This document shows, piece by piece, positions 28,835-37,835 of a stretch of 64,000 bases of DNA. The position numbers and the translations under genes are program-made. The notes beneath the pieces were generated by a model, which was given only the letters and a program-made list of their open reading frames with translations, made no database searches and was not told the origin of the DNA. Source of the DNA: JAOUEA01 sp963810945 (lineage in GTDB: Bacteria > Actinomycetota > UBA4738 > HRBIN12). The DNA lies in assembly GCA_963810945.1 (NCBI GenBank), contig CAWEPI010000008.1, forward strand, positions 620,001 through 684,000, read 5' to 3'. The stretch's first letter is position 1. The number at the start of each line of letters is the position of its first letter.

Positions 28835-29335
28835 ATGACGAGACACGGCGACCACATCGACGTCATCCTCGGGCAGTGGCGCCGCGAGCGCCCCGACCTC
28901 GACGTCGCGCCCTTGGGGCTGATGGGCCGGCTCCTGCGCACGGCCCATCTCGCCGATACGGCCCTGGCGGACGGGCTCGCCACGTACGCGCTCCAACCCG
29001 GCTGGTTCGACCTCATGGCGGCCCTGCGCCGCGCGGGTGCGCCCTACGAGCTCAACCCGACGGAGCTGGCGCGCGCGACGATGATCTCCTCCGGAGGCAT
29101 CACGAAGCGCCTCGATCGTCTCGTCGACGTGGGCCTGGTGGAGCGACGGCCGGACCCCGGCGACCGGCGGGGCACCCTGGTCCGGCTGACGCCACGGGGC
29201 GTCGCCACGATCGAGGATGCCGTCGCGGCGCACGTCGCGAACGAGGATCGGGTGCTGCGTTCGCTCGGCCCCGCGGAGCGGCGTACGTTCGACGGCTTGC
29301 TCAGGAAGGTGCTCGAGGACCTCGAGCACGGATGA
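28835..29335 (+). CDS. MarR-family transcriptional regulator
   Basis: A 166-residue winged-helix dimer. The core reads LNPTELARATMISSGGITKRLDRLVDVGLVERRPDPGDRR (split here as recognition helix TMISSGGITKRLDRL and wing ERRPDPGDRRGTLVRLTP). The long N-terminal helix is the usual dimerisation arm. It is divergent from the oxidoreductase/PEP-mutase-family pair, which it probably represses together with itself through the intergenic repeats. Confidence 0.92.
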   Translation: MTRHGDHIDVILGQWRRERPDLDVAPLGLMGRLLRTAHLADTALADGLATYALQPGWFDLMAALRRAGAPYELNPTELARATMISSGGITKRLDRLVDVGLVERRPDPGDRRGTLVRLTPRGVATIEDAVAAHVANEDRVLRSLGPAERRTFDGLLRKVLEDLEHG

Positions 29336-29447
29336 GTTGCGTGCCGCGCCACGCCGGCGCGCCCTCAAGGCCCGTCGAACGGCACCGATAGGAAGGCCGG
29401 ACCCACCGGGAACTCTGCCTGAGGTCCTGGGAGTACCATCCGGTGCC

Positions 29448-32393
29448 ATGGATGAGCCGGGAGCGCCGATCGTGCACGACCAGCTCGTGCGGGAACTCGG
29501 GGAGATCCAGGCGTGCCTCTACATGATGCGGCACGACGCCGAGGCGGACGAGCCCATGATCTACGTGAGCCCGCTGGCCGAGCAGGTCCTCGGGCTCGAC
29601 CGCCACACCTTCATGCACTCGCGCGAGGAGCGTTCGCGCCGCATCCACGCGGACGATCGAGCGCAGTGGGAGGAACGGAGCCGCCTCGCGGAACGCACCG
29701 GCGTCTGGGACGAGGAATACCGGATCCTCGACGCCTACGACCGGGTGCGATGGGTGCGGGACCGGGCGTACCTGATCCCGGCGGAGGGGGAACGCCCCGC
29801 GGTGTGGATCGGCTGGGTGCTCGACATCACCGCCCCGCGGGAGGCGAAGAGCGCGCTCCAGGTCTCCGAGGCGCGGCACCGATCGCTCGTGGAGCAGATC
29901 CCGGCGGTGGTCTTCACGCTGACCAGCGAGGTACCCCCCAAGCTCCTCTACCAGAGCCCGCAGGTCGAGGGGTTGCTCGGATATCCGGTGGACGACTGGC
30001 TGACCGACCCCGAGTTCTGGCCGCGGGTCGCGCATCCCGAGGACCGAGAGCGGGTGAGCGCGTCTTGGGCCGCCTCCGTGGAGACCGGCACGCCCTTCCG
30101 TGAGGACTACCGCCTCGTGCACGCCGACGGACACGTGGTCTGGGTTCACGAACAGTCCGCGCCGGTGCTCGACGGCGAGGGGCGGATCCTGTTCTGGCAG
30201 GGGATCTCGGTGGACACCACCACCCAGCGACAAGCCGAGGAGGAGCTCCGGGGCTCGCAGGAGCGCTACCGCGCCCTCGTGGAACAACTCCCGGCCGTCG
30301 TGTACCACTACGCGCAGTCGGGAGACTCCATCTACGTGAGCCCGAACGTGGAGGACTTGCTGGGCCTCCCCGCCTCCGCGTTCGCGACCGACCACACGCT
30401 CTGGCACCGTCTCCTGCATCAGGACGACATCGATCGGATGCAGGCCGCGTGGCGCGAGGCGGAGCGCGCCGGCACCGGGTACGAGATCGAGTGCCGCTAC
30501 GTGCGGGGGGACGGGAGCATCGTCTGGGTGCGCGATACCGCGCGCGTCATCCCCGGCACCGAGGAGAACGATCCGACCTGGCAGGGCGTGCTCGTGGACA
30601 TCACGGCGCAGAGGCTCGCCGAGGAGGAGCGCAAGGCGGCCGACCGGCGCTACCGCGTGCTCGTGGAACAGGTCCCTGCCATCGTCTACGAGATGGGCCT
30701 CGACGACGAGCGCCGCACGCTGTTCGTGGGCCCGCAGGTGGAGGAGCTGCTCGGCTACACCAGGCAGGAGTGGCTCGACCAGCCCGACATCTGGATGGAG
30801 CTCTTGCATCCGGAGGATCGCGAGACCGAGCTCGCCGCGCACGACGAGCACAACGCGACGGGTGAGCCGTGGAACCGCGAGTACCGCATGATCGCGGACG
30901 ACGGCAAAGAGGTCTGGGTCCGCGACCGCGCGAAGCTGGTGCGCAACCCGGCCACGGGCGAGGCGACGTGGCTCGGCATCATGCTGGACATCACCGAGAG
31001 CAAGGAGCTCGATGAGCGGCTCCAGCTCGTGAACGACGAGCTTGAGCTGCGCGTGCTCGAGCGCACCAGCGAGCTCGCCGATGCGAACGAGCTGATGGAG
31101 CTCGAGATCGGCGAGCGCCGGCGCGCGGAGCAGGAGCTGCTGGAGGCGCAGGATCGATACCGCACCCTCGTCGAGCACCTGCCTGCCGCCGTCTACGAGC
31201 TGGAGAGCGACCCCCCGAGCGACCGCGAGCCCGACGATCCCACCGCCCACGAGCGCCTGACCTACGTGAGTCCGCGCATCACGGCGATCGTGGGGTTCAC
31301 GCCGGCGGAATGGCGGGAGCCGGGGTTCTGGAAGACGCGGCTGCATCCGCACGACCGCGACCGGGTCCTCGCGAGCTCGGAGCGCGCCCTGCGCACGGGT
31401 GAGCCGTTCGTCGCTGAACACCGCTACCTCGCGAAGGATGGCTCCGTGGTCTGGGTGCTCGACCAGGCCACCCTGCGGACCCGTTGGGCCGACGGACGCC
31501 CGCACCTCTTCCAGGGCGTCACGCTCGACATCACCGAGCGCAAGGAGGCGGAGCACAAGGCCGACGAGGCGGAGCGGCGGTACCGCATGCTGGCCGAGGA
31601 CGGGCCGTTCATGACCTACGTGTACGAGCTCGATCGCGCGTCGGACCCACCGACGATCCGCATGGAATACGTGAGCCCGCAGACGGCGGTCGCGATCGGC
31701 TATCCGATCGAGGTGTGGATCGGCGACCCGGCACGCTGGTTCGAGTTCATGCATCCGGACGACCGTGACCGGGTGGCGGCGGAGATCGCGCGCAGCTGGC
31801 AGACGGGCGACGCGCTCGTCCACGACTACCGGCTGATCGCGGGCGACGGCCGCGTCGTGTGGCTGCGCGCCGATAGTCGGCCCGTGCGCTTCGACGAGAG
31901 CGGTCGGCCCGTGCGCTACATGGGGACCCTGATCGACGTGACCCAGGCGAAGGATGCGGAACGGACCTTGCGTGAGGACGTCGAGCGGTATCGCGAGACC
32001 GTGGAAGGGATCCCGGGTGTGTTGTGGACCACCGAGACCGACCTCGCGACGGGCGTGGAGCGCTACACCTTCGTCGGACCGCAGAGCATCGAGATCCTGG
32101 GATACCCACCGGAGGAACTCATGCTCGAGCTGCACCGCTTCCGTCGTCTCGTCCACCCGGACGACCGGGCACGCGTCATGGCGGCCAGCGCGCGCTCGCA
32201 GGACACGGGTCTGTGGGACGAGGAGTTCAGGATCGTGGCGCGCGACGGGAGCGTCCGTCGCGTGCGCTCGATAGGACGCCCCGTGCGGTCGCCTGCGGGG
32301 ACCGCTCGCTGGCAAGGGGTGACGGTCCTCACGTCGAGGCCGGAGGCATCCACCGCGCCCCGGGACGAGACGTCGCTCAGCTCGGAGGCGTGA
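29448..32393 (+). CDS. Protein of seven tandem PAS/PAC domains without an output domain
   Basis: A 981-residue protein starting at ATG 29448. Seven PAS_3-type repeats can be counted from their conserved ends: WIGWVLDITAPREAK, FWQGISVDTTTQRQAEE, TWQGVLVDITAQRLAEE, TWLGIMLDITESKE, LFQGVTLDITERKEAE, RYMGTLIDVTQAKDAE and RWQGVTVLT. Approximate spans are 15-130, 140-262, 270-385, 395-520, 565-695, 705-835 and 845-965. A coiled coil (about 520-565) divides four from three. There is no kinase, GGDEF, EAL, HTH or transmembrane segment, so it must signal through a partner. It ends tail-to-tail with serS (17-bp overlap). Confidence 0.9.
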   Translation: MDEPGAPIVHDQLVRELGEIQACLYMMRHDAEADEPMIYVSPLAEQVLGLDRHTFMHSREERSRRIHADDRAQWEERSRLAERTGVWDEEYRILDAYDRVRWVRDRAYLIPAEGERPAVWIGWVLDITAPREAKSALQVSEARHRSLVEQIPAVVFTLTSEVPPKLLYQSPQVEGLLGYPVDDWLTDPEFWPRVAHPEDRERVSASWAASVETGTPFREDYRLVHADGHVVWVHEQSAPVLDGEGRILFWQGISVDTTTQRQAEEELRGSQERYRALVEQLPAVVYHYAQSGDSIYVSPNVEDLLGLPASAFATDHTLWHRLLHQDDIDRMQAAWREAERAGTGYEIECRYVRGDGSIVWVRDTARVIPGTEENDPTWQGVLVDITAQRLAEEERKAADRRYRVLVEQVPAIVYEMGLDDERRTLFVGPQVEELLGYTRQEWLDQPDIWMELLHPEDRETELAAHDEHNATGEPWNREYRMIADDGKEVWVRDRAKLVRNPATGEATWLGIMLDITESKELDERLQLVNDELELRVLERTSELADANELMELEIGERRRAEQELLEAQDRYRTLVEHLPAAVYELESDPPSDREPDDPTAHERLTYVSPRITAIVGFTPAEWREPGFWKTRLHPHDRDRVLASSERALRTGEPFVAEHRYLAKDGSVVWVLDQATLRTRWADGRPHLFQGVTLDITERKEAEHKADEAERRYRMLAEDGPFMTYVYELDRASDPPTIRMEYVSPQTAVAIGYPIEVWIGDPARWFEFMHPDDRDRVAAEIARSWQTGDALVHDYRLIAGDGRVVWLRADSRPVRFDESGRPVRYMGTLIDVTQAKDAERTLREDVERYRETVEGIPGVLWTTETDLATGVERYTFVGPQSIEILGYPPEELMLELHRFRRLVHPDDRARVMAASARSQDTGLWDEEFRIVARDGSVRRVRSIGRPVRSPAGTARWQGVTVLTSRPEASTAPRDETSLSSEA

Positions 32394-33648
32394 GGGTCCA
32401 GGCGCGTTCGGGCAGATAGGGCCGGAGCTTCTCCGGCATCACCACCGAGCCGTCCGCCCGTTGGTGGTTCTCCAGCAACGCGATCAACGTCCGTCCGATC
32501 GCCGTCGCCGTGCCGTTCAGGGTGTGCAGGGTCTCGAGGGAACCGTCGGCGCGGCGCACGCGCGTCTGCAGCCGCCGCGCCTGGTAGTCCGTCGTGTTCG
32601 AGCACGAGGTGAGCTCCCGATAGCGATCCTGGCCCGGCAGCCAGCCCTCGATGTCGTACTTCTTCGCGGCGCTTCCGCCCAGGTCGCCCGCGGCGACGTT
32701 CACCACACGGAACGGGATGTCTAGGTTCCCGAGGATCTCCTCCTCCACACCGACGAGGTACTCGTGCTCGTCCCAGCTGGACTCGGGCGTCGTGAAGCTG
32801 AACATCTCCACCTTGTCGAACTGGTGGACGCGGAACATCCCGCCCAGGTCTTTGCCGTACGTGCCCGCCTCGCGCCGGAAGCACGTCGAGTAGCCGGCGT
32901 AGCGGGCGGGAAGGGTGGCCTCGTCGAGGATCTCGGTCATGTGGAGGGCGGCGAGCGGCACCTCGGCCGTTCCGACCAGGTAGAGGTCGTCCTCGCGCGT
33001 CACGTAGATCTGCGCCTCGTCGGCCGGCAGGAACCCGGTGCCGTACATCGCGTCCTCGCGCACCAGCACCGGGGGGATCACGGGCATGAATCCCTTCGCG
33101 TTCAGGATGTCCATGGCGTGGCGCATCAGGGCGAACTGCACGAAGACGAGGTCGCCGAGGAGGTAGACGAACCGGGATCCGCTGGTGCGTGCGCCGCGCT
33201 CCGTGTCGAGGACGCCCAGGAGCTCGCCGAGCTCCGCGTGGTCGCGAGGCGCGAAGTCGAACGCGGTGGGCTCCAGGTGGCGACGCACCTCGACCGCGTC
33301 CTCGTCCGTGAACCCGTCGGGGGCACTCTCGTGCGGGATGTTGGGCGTCGCCGCGAGCAGCGCTGCGAGGGCCTCCTCCGCCTCGGCGAGCTGCGGCTCC
33401 AGCTCCTTCAGCTCGGCGCTGACCTTGGCGACCTCCTCGATCAAGGCCTGCTTCTCGTCGCCGGAGGCCCGGCCGATCGCCTTCGACGCCTTGTTCTGCG
33501 CGGCGCGCAGCTCGTCGGCGCGCGTGGTGAGGCCGCGACGACGCTCATCGGCGGCCAGGAGCTGATCCACGGCGTCGCCCAGGTTGCGCCGGGCCAGGCC
33601 CGCACGGAACGGCTCGGGGTCGTCTCGGATCGCCTTGATGTCGAGCAT
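32377..33648 (-). CDS. serS: Seryl-tRNA synthetase
   Basis: A 423-residue class II synthetase. The N-terminal coiled-coil arm (about 30-105), motif 2 FRREAGTYGKDLGGMFRVHQ, motif 3 GTATAIGRTLIALLENHQ and the dipeptide-rich serine pocket are present, with normal length. It charges tRNA-Ser; one tRNA-Ser gene is in this window but not adjacent. It lies 2 bp downstream of the bactofilin gene on the same strand, so the two are co-transcribed. Confidence 0.97.
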   Translation of the reverse strand: MLDIKAIRDDPEPFRAGLARRNLGDAVDQLLAADERRRGLTTRADELRAAQNKASKAIGRASGDEKQALIEEVAKVSAELKELEPQLAEAEEALAALLAATPNIPHESAPDGFTDEDAVEVRRHLEPTAFDFAPRDHAELGELLGVLDTERGARTSGSRFVYLLGDLVFVQFALMRHAMDILNAKGFMPVIPPVLVREDAMYGTGFLPADEAQIYVTREDDLYLVGTAEVPLAALHMTEILDEATLPARYAGYSTCFRREAGTYGKDLGGMFRVHQFDKVEMFSFTTPESSWDEHEYLVGVEEEILGNLDIPFRVVNVAAGDLGGSAAKKYDIEGWLPGQDRYRELTSCSNTTDYQARRLQTRVRRADGSLETLHTLNGTATAIGRTLIALLENHQRADGSVVMPEKLRPYLPERAWTLTPPS

Positions 33649-33650
33649 CG

Positions 33651-34166
33651 CTACGGCACCTTCACCTGTTCGGCTCCGGTCGCCTCCCCCTTCGCCGACG
33701 CGCCCTGTGCGCCGCCGGCCTGTGCCGAGGCCGCTCCGCCGTCCATGATGCTCTGTCCGTGGAAGACCCCGCCCTCTTCCACCACGAGGGTCTTCGAGGT
33801 GATGTTCCCGTCGATCCGGCCGCCCCGCGCCAGGTGCGCCTTCCCCTTCACGATCAGGTTGCCCTTGAACTTGCCGCCCACGCTCACGTTCTGTGCGCGG
33901 ATGTCGGCCTCCACCTGAGACTGTGGGCTGAGCGTCACGTCGCCCTCGGCGTTGATCTGGCCCTTGACCTGGCCGTCGATCCGCAGCGACCCAGCCGACA
34001 CCACGTTGCCCTCGAGCCGCGCGCCGGCGCCCACGATCGTGACCTCACCGTCCTGCTCAGCCATCTTCCGCTCCTCTCGCCGCTCGGATCGTCCTGGGGA
34101 TTGCTGCTGGTCGGAGCCCGTCGCCTCCGCGGCGTCGGGCTCGTCCTCGTCGCGTTTGAAGATCAT
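33651..34166 (-). CDS. Bactofilin-family polymer-forming cytoskeletal protein
   Basis: A 171-residue protein. The central right-handed beta-helix of bactofilins is clear in the turns GARLEGNVVSAGSLRIDGQV, KGQINAEGDVTLSPQSQ, KFKGNLIVKGKAHLARGG and RIDGNITSKTLVVEEGG. The acidic, Glu/Asp/Gln-rich N-terminal tail and Ala/Gly-rich C-terminal tail are disordered, as usual. It self-assembles without nucleotide and shapes the cell or positions wall enzymes. The ATG overlaps the stop of the upstream DUF4446 gene by 4 bp. Confidence 0.92.
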   Translation of the reverse strand: MIFKRDEDEPDAAEATGSDQQQSPGRSERREERKMAEQDGEVTIVGAGARLEGNVVSAGSLRIDGQVKGQINAEGDVTLSPQSQVEADIRAQNVSVGGKFKGNLIVKGKAHLARGGRIDGNITSKTLVVEEGGVFHGQSIMDGGAASAQAGGAQGASAKGEATGAEQVKVP

Positions 34167-34666
34167 CGCGCCTTCACCGCCTCCTCCGCCTCCACGGTCA
34201 TCGCCTGGCGGATCGCCTCCGCCTCCTCCATGGAGAGGTTGTAGGTGCTGTTGCTCTCGGTCACCGGCTTCGCGTAGACCCGCGTCTCCTGGCGTCCGTT
34301 GATCGAGGTCAGCACGACGCCGGTCCCGTGCTCATCCAGCAGGGCGCACGAGAACGAGAGCCGCCCGCCCACGTCCTCGAACGCGTCATAGCGCAGCAAC
34401 GCCACCCGGCGCACGCTCCCTTCGATCAGGACCTGTTGGGTGTTGTCGCGTGCGTTGAGGACGCGCGCGGCGTGCTCCAGGCGTTGGATCTGCGCGGCCT
34501 GGCCCTCGAGCACCGCGCGGAGGGCCTCATCCATCTTCAGCGGCTGGCTCGGCACCTTCGGGCGCCGCCGGCCGCCCGAGCCCACGATCGCGAACGCGAT
34601 GGCCAGCACGGAGAGCCCGATGGCGATCAGGACCATCAGCGTGAGCGTCGAGGTGGAGAAGGTCAT
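34163..34666 (-). CDS. DUF4446-family single-pass membrane protein
   Basis: A 167-residue protein; ATG 34666 was chosen because it opens directly into a transmembrane helix (LTLMVLIAIGLSVLAIAFAI), whereas the longer frame is antisense to larB. The cytosolic part reads VRRVALLRYDAFEDVGGRLS, FSCALLDEHGTGVVLTSING, as in DUF4446 proteins. Function unknown; the tight overlap with the bactofilin gene suggests an envelope or cytoskeleton-linked role (inference). Confidence 0.88.
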   Translation of the reverse strand: MTFSTSTLTLMVLIAIGLSVLAIAFAIVGSGGRRRPKVPSQPLKMDEALRAVLEGQAAQIQRLEHAARVLNARDNTQQVLIEGSVRRVALLRYDAFEDVGGRLSFSCALLDEHGTGVVLTSINGRQETRVYAKPVTESNSTYNLSMEEAEAIRQAMTVEAEEAVKAR

Positions 34667-34735
34667 CGGGGATCGATCCTTTGCCGGTCTGGCGGCCCCG
34701 AACCCCACGGGTTCCGGGCGGGACCGAAGTATACG

Positions 34736-35524
34736 ATGGCCCCTCGCGTGGACGAACACAGGCTCGCCCGACTGCTCGACGAGGTCGCCTCCGGCGGGAC
34801 CTCGGTCCCCGACGCCGTCGAGGCCCTCCGCAGCCTCCCGTTCGAGGATGTGCCGGACGCCAAGGTCGACCACCACCGCGAGCTGCGCACGGGTCACCCC
34901 GAGGCGATCTACGGCCCCGGCAAGACCCCTGAGCAGGTGCGGGACATCGCCGCGGCCTTGGCGGGGGAGGCCACGGGCGCCGTGTTCGTGACGCGCGCAA
35001 CGCCGGAGCAGGCCGAGGCGGCCACTCGAGCGGCGCCCGGCGCGGTCTTCCACGAGCGGGCGCGGCTGGTCGTCGTGAAGCCCGCCGACGAACGCATCGA
35101 CGCCGTCGTGGCCGTGGTGGCGGCGGGCACCGCGGACCTGCCCGTCGCCGAGGAGGCGGCCGTCTCCCTGGAGGCGGCGGGCGTCGAGGTGCGTCGCGTC
35201 GTGGACGTGGGCGTGGCCGGCGTGCACCGACTCCTGGCCCATCGGGCCGAGCTGGAAGCGGTCGATTGCTGCGTGGTGGTCGCGGGGATGGAGGGCGCGT
35301 TGCCATCCGTCGTGGCGGGCCTGACGTCGACGCCGATCGTGGCCGTCCCCACGAGCGTCGGCCACGGCGCCTCGTTCGAAGGTCTCGCGGCGCTCCTGAC
35401 GATGCTGTCGTCCTGCGCGCCCGGCGTCTGCGTCGTGAACATCGACGGTGGGTTCAGCGGTGCGCAGGTCGCCTACCGGATCGTGCGGCGCGCGTCCCGG
35501 GCCGCCGTCGAGGGCGCGCCCTGA
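34736..35524 (+). CDS. larB: Nickel-pincer cofactor biosynthesis protein LarB
   Basis: A 262-residue protein starting at ATG 34736. LarB carboxylates and hydrolyses nicotinic acid adenine dinucleotide, the first step to the nickel-pincer nucleotide. Features: ELRTGHPEAIYGPGKTPEQV (N-terminal LarB region) and an AIRC/PurE-like C-terminal domain with VVAGMEGALPSVVAGLT and PTSVGHGASFEGLAAL. Its TGA shares the A of the larC ATG (TGATG), so translation is coupled. larE and a LarA-type racemase are not in the window. Confidence 0.93.
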   Translation: MAPRVDEHRLARLLDEVASGGTSVPDAVEALRSLPFEDVPDAKVDHHRELRTGHPEAIYGPGKTPEQVRDIAAALAGEATGAVFVTRATPEQAEAATRAAPGAVFHERARLVVVKPADERIDAVVAVVAAGTADLPVAEEAAVSLEAAGVEVRRVVDVGVAGVHRLLAHRAELEAVDCCVVVAGMEGALPSVVAGLTSTPIVAVPTSVGHGASFEGLAALLTMLSSCAPGVCVVNIDGGFSGAQVAYRIVRRASRAAVEGAP

Positions 35525-36730
35525 TGCGCATCCTCTACTTCGACTGCATCGCGGGGATCTCGGGCGACATGGCCCTCGGTGCCCTGATCCAGGCGGGAGC
35601 CGACGCGGACGCGATCCGCGGGCACCTCGCCAGCCTGCCGGTTGAGCCGTTCGAGTTCCTGGTCGACGAGGTCGAGACCCACGGGATCCATGCCGTGAAG
35701 GTCACCGTGCGCGCCGAGCGCTCCGGCGTCGTGCGCACCTACGCCAACATCCGCTCGATGCTCGACGGCGCCGACCTGCCGGAGGGCGCGCGTTCGATCG
35801 CGCAACGGATCTTCCGCAGGCTCGCTGAGGCCGAGGCCGTCGTGCACCATCGCGACATCGAGCAGGTGGCGTTCCACGAGGTCGGGGCCGTTGACTCCAT
35901 CGTGGACATCGTCGGCACCGCGCTCGCGCTCGACCAACTCGGGGTCGAGCGGGTCTTCGCGTCCCCGGTGCCCACCGGCATGGGGATGACCAAGACCGAG
36001 CACGGGATGATGCCGATCCCGGCCCCGGCCGTCGTCGAGCTCCTGCGCGGCGCCCCCCTGTTCTCGCGGAACACCCCCTTCGAACTCGTCACCCCGACGG
36101 GCGCCGCGATCCTCGCCTCGCTGGTGGAGGGGTACGGCGGACTGCCCACCACCCGGACGGGCGCGATCGGCTACGGCGCCGGCACCCCGCGTCAGGACTT
36201 CCCCAACGTGCTCCGCGTGCTGATCGGCGACGGCGACCCGACGGGATCCCCGTCCTCCGAGGGTCCCGCCGAGGCGGGCGTCTCGGACGAGGTGCTCCTC
36301 GAGACGAACGTCGACGACCTGAACCCGGAGCTCTACACCCATGTGCTGGAGCGGCTCTTCGAGGCGGGCGCGCAGGACGCGTGGCTGACGCCCATCGTGA
36401 TGAAGAAGGGTCGTCCTGCCGTGACGGTCGTCGGTCCTGGGCGCGCCCGCACGCGCCGAGGCGTTGCGGCAGATCCTCTTCCGCGAGACCGGGACGCTGG
36501 GCATCCGATGGACCACCGTGCAGAAGCAGGCGCTCGCACGCGAGTGGCTGGAGGTCGACACGCGGCACGGGCGCGTGCGCGTGAAGATCGGTCGTCTGGA
36601 GGGCCGCCCGGTCACCGTAGCGCCCGAGTACGAGGACTGCGCGGAGATCGCGCGGAAGGCTGGCGTGCCCGCCCGCGACGTGTACGAGGAGGCGGGCCGC
36701 CTCGCCCGGACCCTCCTGGCGGAGGACTGA
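35524..36730 (+). CDS. larC: Nickel-pincer cofactor biosynthesis protein LarC (two frames, +1 shift)
   Basis: LarC inserts nickel into the pincer precursor in a CTP-dependent cyclometallation. The first frame (from ATG 35524) gives LarC1: MRILYFDCIAGISGDMALGA, HFHEVG-type VAFHEVGAVDSIVDI, TPTGAAIL, up to IVMKKGRPAVTV. LarC2 (VLGAPARAEALRQILFRETG to LARTLLAED) is in the next frame. Skipping one base at about 36430 joins them; a stop at 36422-36424 in the second frame limits how early the shift can happen. The product would be 401 residues, the normal size. In Lactiplantibacillus plantarum the two halves are joined by programmed frameshifting, so this may be real rather than an error. Confidence 0.88.
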
Positions 36731-36845
36731 GCGGACCGATCCGCATCGCGCGAAGGGTCCTGCCCGCGGGGGGTCGTTCGACCTGGAGATGCTCCACGGC
36801 AACTCGATACGGTCGAGGCGTCCGGCAGTCTCATCTCCGGACCAC

Positions 36846-36880
36846 GGGCGTTGCGCCGGTGCGGACGACGCGCAACGCCC
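36846..36880. terminator. Hairpin between convergent genes
   Basis: GGGCGTTGCG and CGCAACGCCC form a perfect 10-bp stem with a 15-nt loop. It lies after larC and directly before a second, stronger hairpin. No U-tract, so either an intrinsic-like terminator of a high-GC genome or an RNA-end protector. Confidence 0.5.
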
Positions 36881-36883
36881 CCA

Positions 36884-36920
36884 GGGAGGGCCGGTCCCAC
36901 CACCTGGGACCGGCCTTCCC
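36884..36920. terminator. Strong bidirectional terminator hairpin
   Basis: A 16-bp stem (GGGAGGGCCGGTCCCA with TGGGACCGGCCTTCCC, one G-T wobble) around the 5-nt loop CCACC. It sits between the converging ends of larC and the ABC permease gene, 4 bp before the latter's stop, so it can serve both directions. Confidence 0.75.
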
Positions 36921-36923
36921 GTC

Positions 36924-37835
36924 TCAGTTGACGTCGCGCGCGCGCAGCATGATCGCGCCCGCGGCCACGAGGACCACGGTGTAGGCGGCGAGGGCCGCAG
37001 CTCCGCGCCCAGGGGTGATCGTGTAGAACTCCGAGCGCTCGAACGGCTGCCACGTGGTGAACGCCGCGAGGTTCTCGATCAGCAGGAAGCGCCCGAGCCA
37101 GGGCCGAAGTCCCTGGATCAGCAGCTCGAACAGCAGCAGGTAGCCGAAGAGCGCACCGAGAGCCGCCGCCGTGTTCCTGGCGAGCATGGCGACCGCCGCC
37201 CCGATCAGCGAGGCGCAGGCCGCGGCCATCGCCACCCGCACGGCCGTCCACCACGTGTCCCCCAGCCAGCCGGGCGACGTCGCGGACGACCCGCGCAGGG
37301 CCGCGGCCGCGCCGAGCACCAGGGCGAGGATCGCGATCAGCGCGAGGGAGAGCAACAGGACGCCCGCGAAGAGCGCCACAGCGCGCGTCAGGAACCATCG
37401 CACGCGCCGCGGCTCCCAGGTGAGGATCGTGGTGATCGTCCCCGTCTGCCAGGAGGCTCCCACGAACGACGCGCCGAGGGTCAGGCCGAGCAGGATCGCG
37501 AGGAAGCCTGAGCCCTGGATGAACGCGGGCATGTCGTCGAGCAGCAGCTGGTGCGTGTCTTCGAACGACGACACGGAGCTCATCGAGCGGCACTGGTCCC
37601 GGACGCTGACGCCCTCCGGCACCGGGGTGCCGAACGCGTGATGACGCACGCACTGCTTCACCCAGCGCTCGTACTGGCGCTCCGCGGCGGCCTCCTGCGC
37701 TGCTCCAGGGCGATGCGACGTCACGGCGCCGATCACGCCGCTCACCACGATGCCGATGATCGCGAGCGCCGCGAGCCCGCGGACGAGGCGCCGCGACCAG
37801 AACCGCATCCACTCCGAGCCGAGGAGTCGGATCAT
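36924..37835 (-). CDS. ABC-2-type exporter permease
   Basis: A 303-residue membrane protein with six hydrophobic segments. A long extracytoplasmic loop after the first helix (about 45-90) is followed by GASWQTGTITTILTWEPRRV, the usual ABC-2 cytosolic loop. It overlaps the ATPase gene by 4 bp and forms a transporter with it. Substrate unknown; this class often exports antibiotics or lipids or confers resistance. Confidence 0.85.
   Translation of the reverse strand: MIRLLGSEWMRFWSRRLVRGLAALAIIGIVVSGVIGAVTSHRPGAAQEAAAERQYERWVKQCVRHHAFGTPVPEGVSVRDQCRSMSSVSSFEDTHQLLLDDMPAFIQGSGFLAILLGLTLGASFVGASWQTGTITTILTWEPRRVRWFLTRAVALFAGVLLLSLALIAILALVLGAAAALRGSSATSPGWLGDTWWTAVRVAMAAACASLIGAAVAMLARNTAAALGALFGYLLLFELLIQGLRPWLGRFLLIENLAAFTTWQPFERSEFYTITPGRGAAALAAYTVVLVAAGAIMLRARDVN

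Noticed and set aside
29301..32315. 1004-residue minus-strand ORF
   Set aside because: Antisense to the seven-PAS gene; its internal repeats only mirror the PAS repeats of the real gene.
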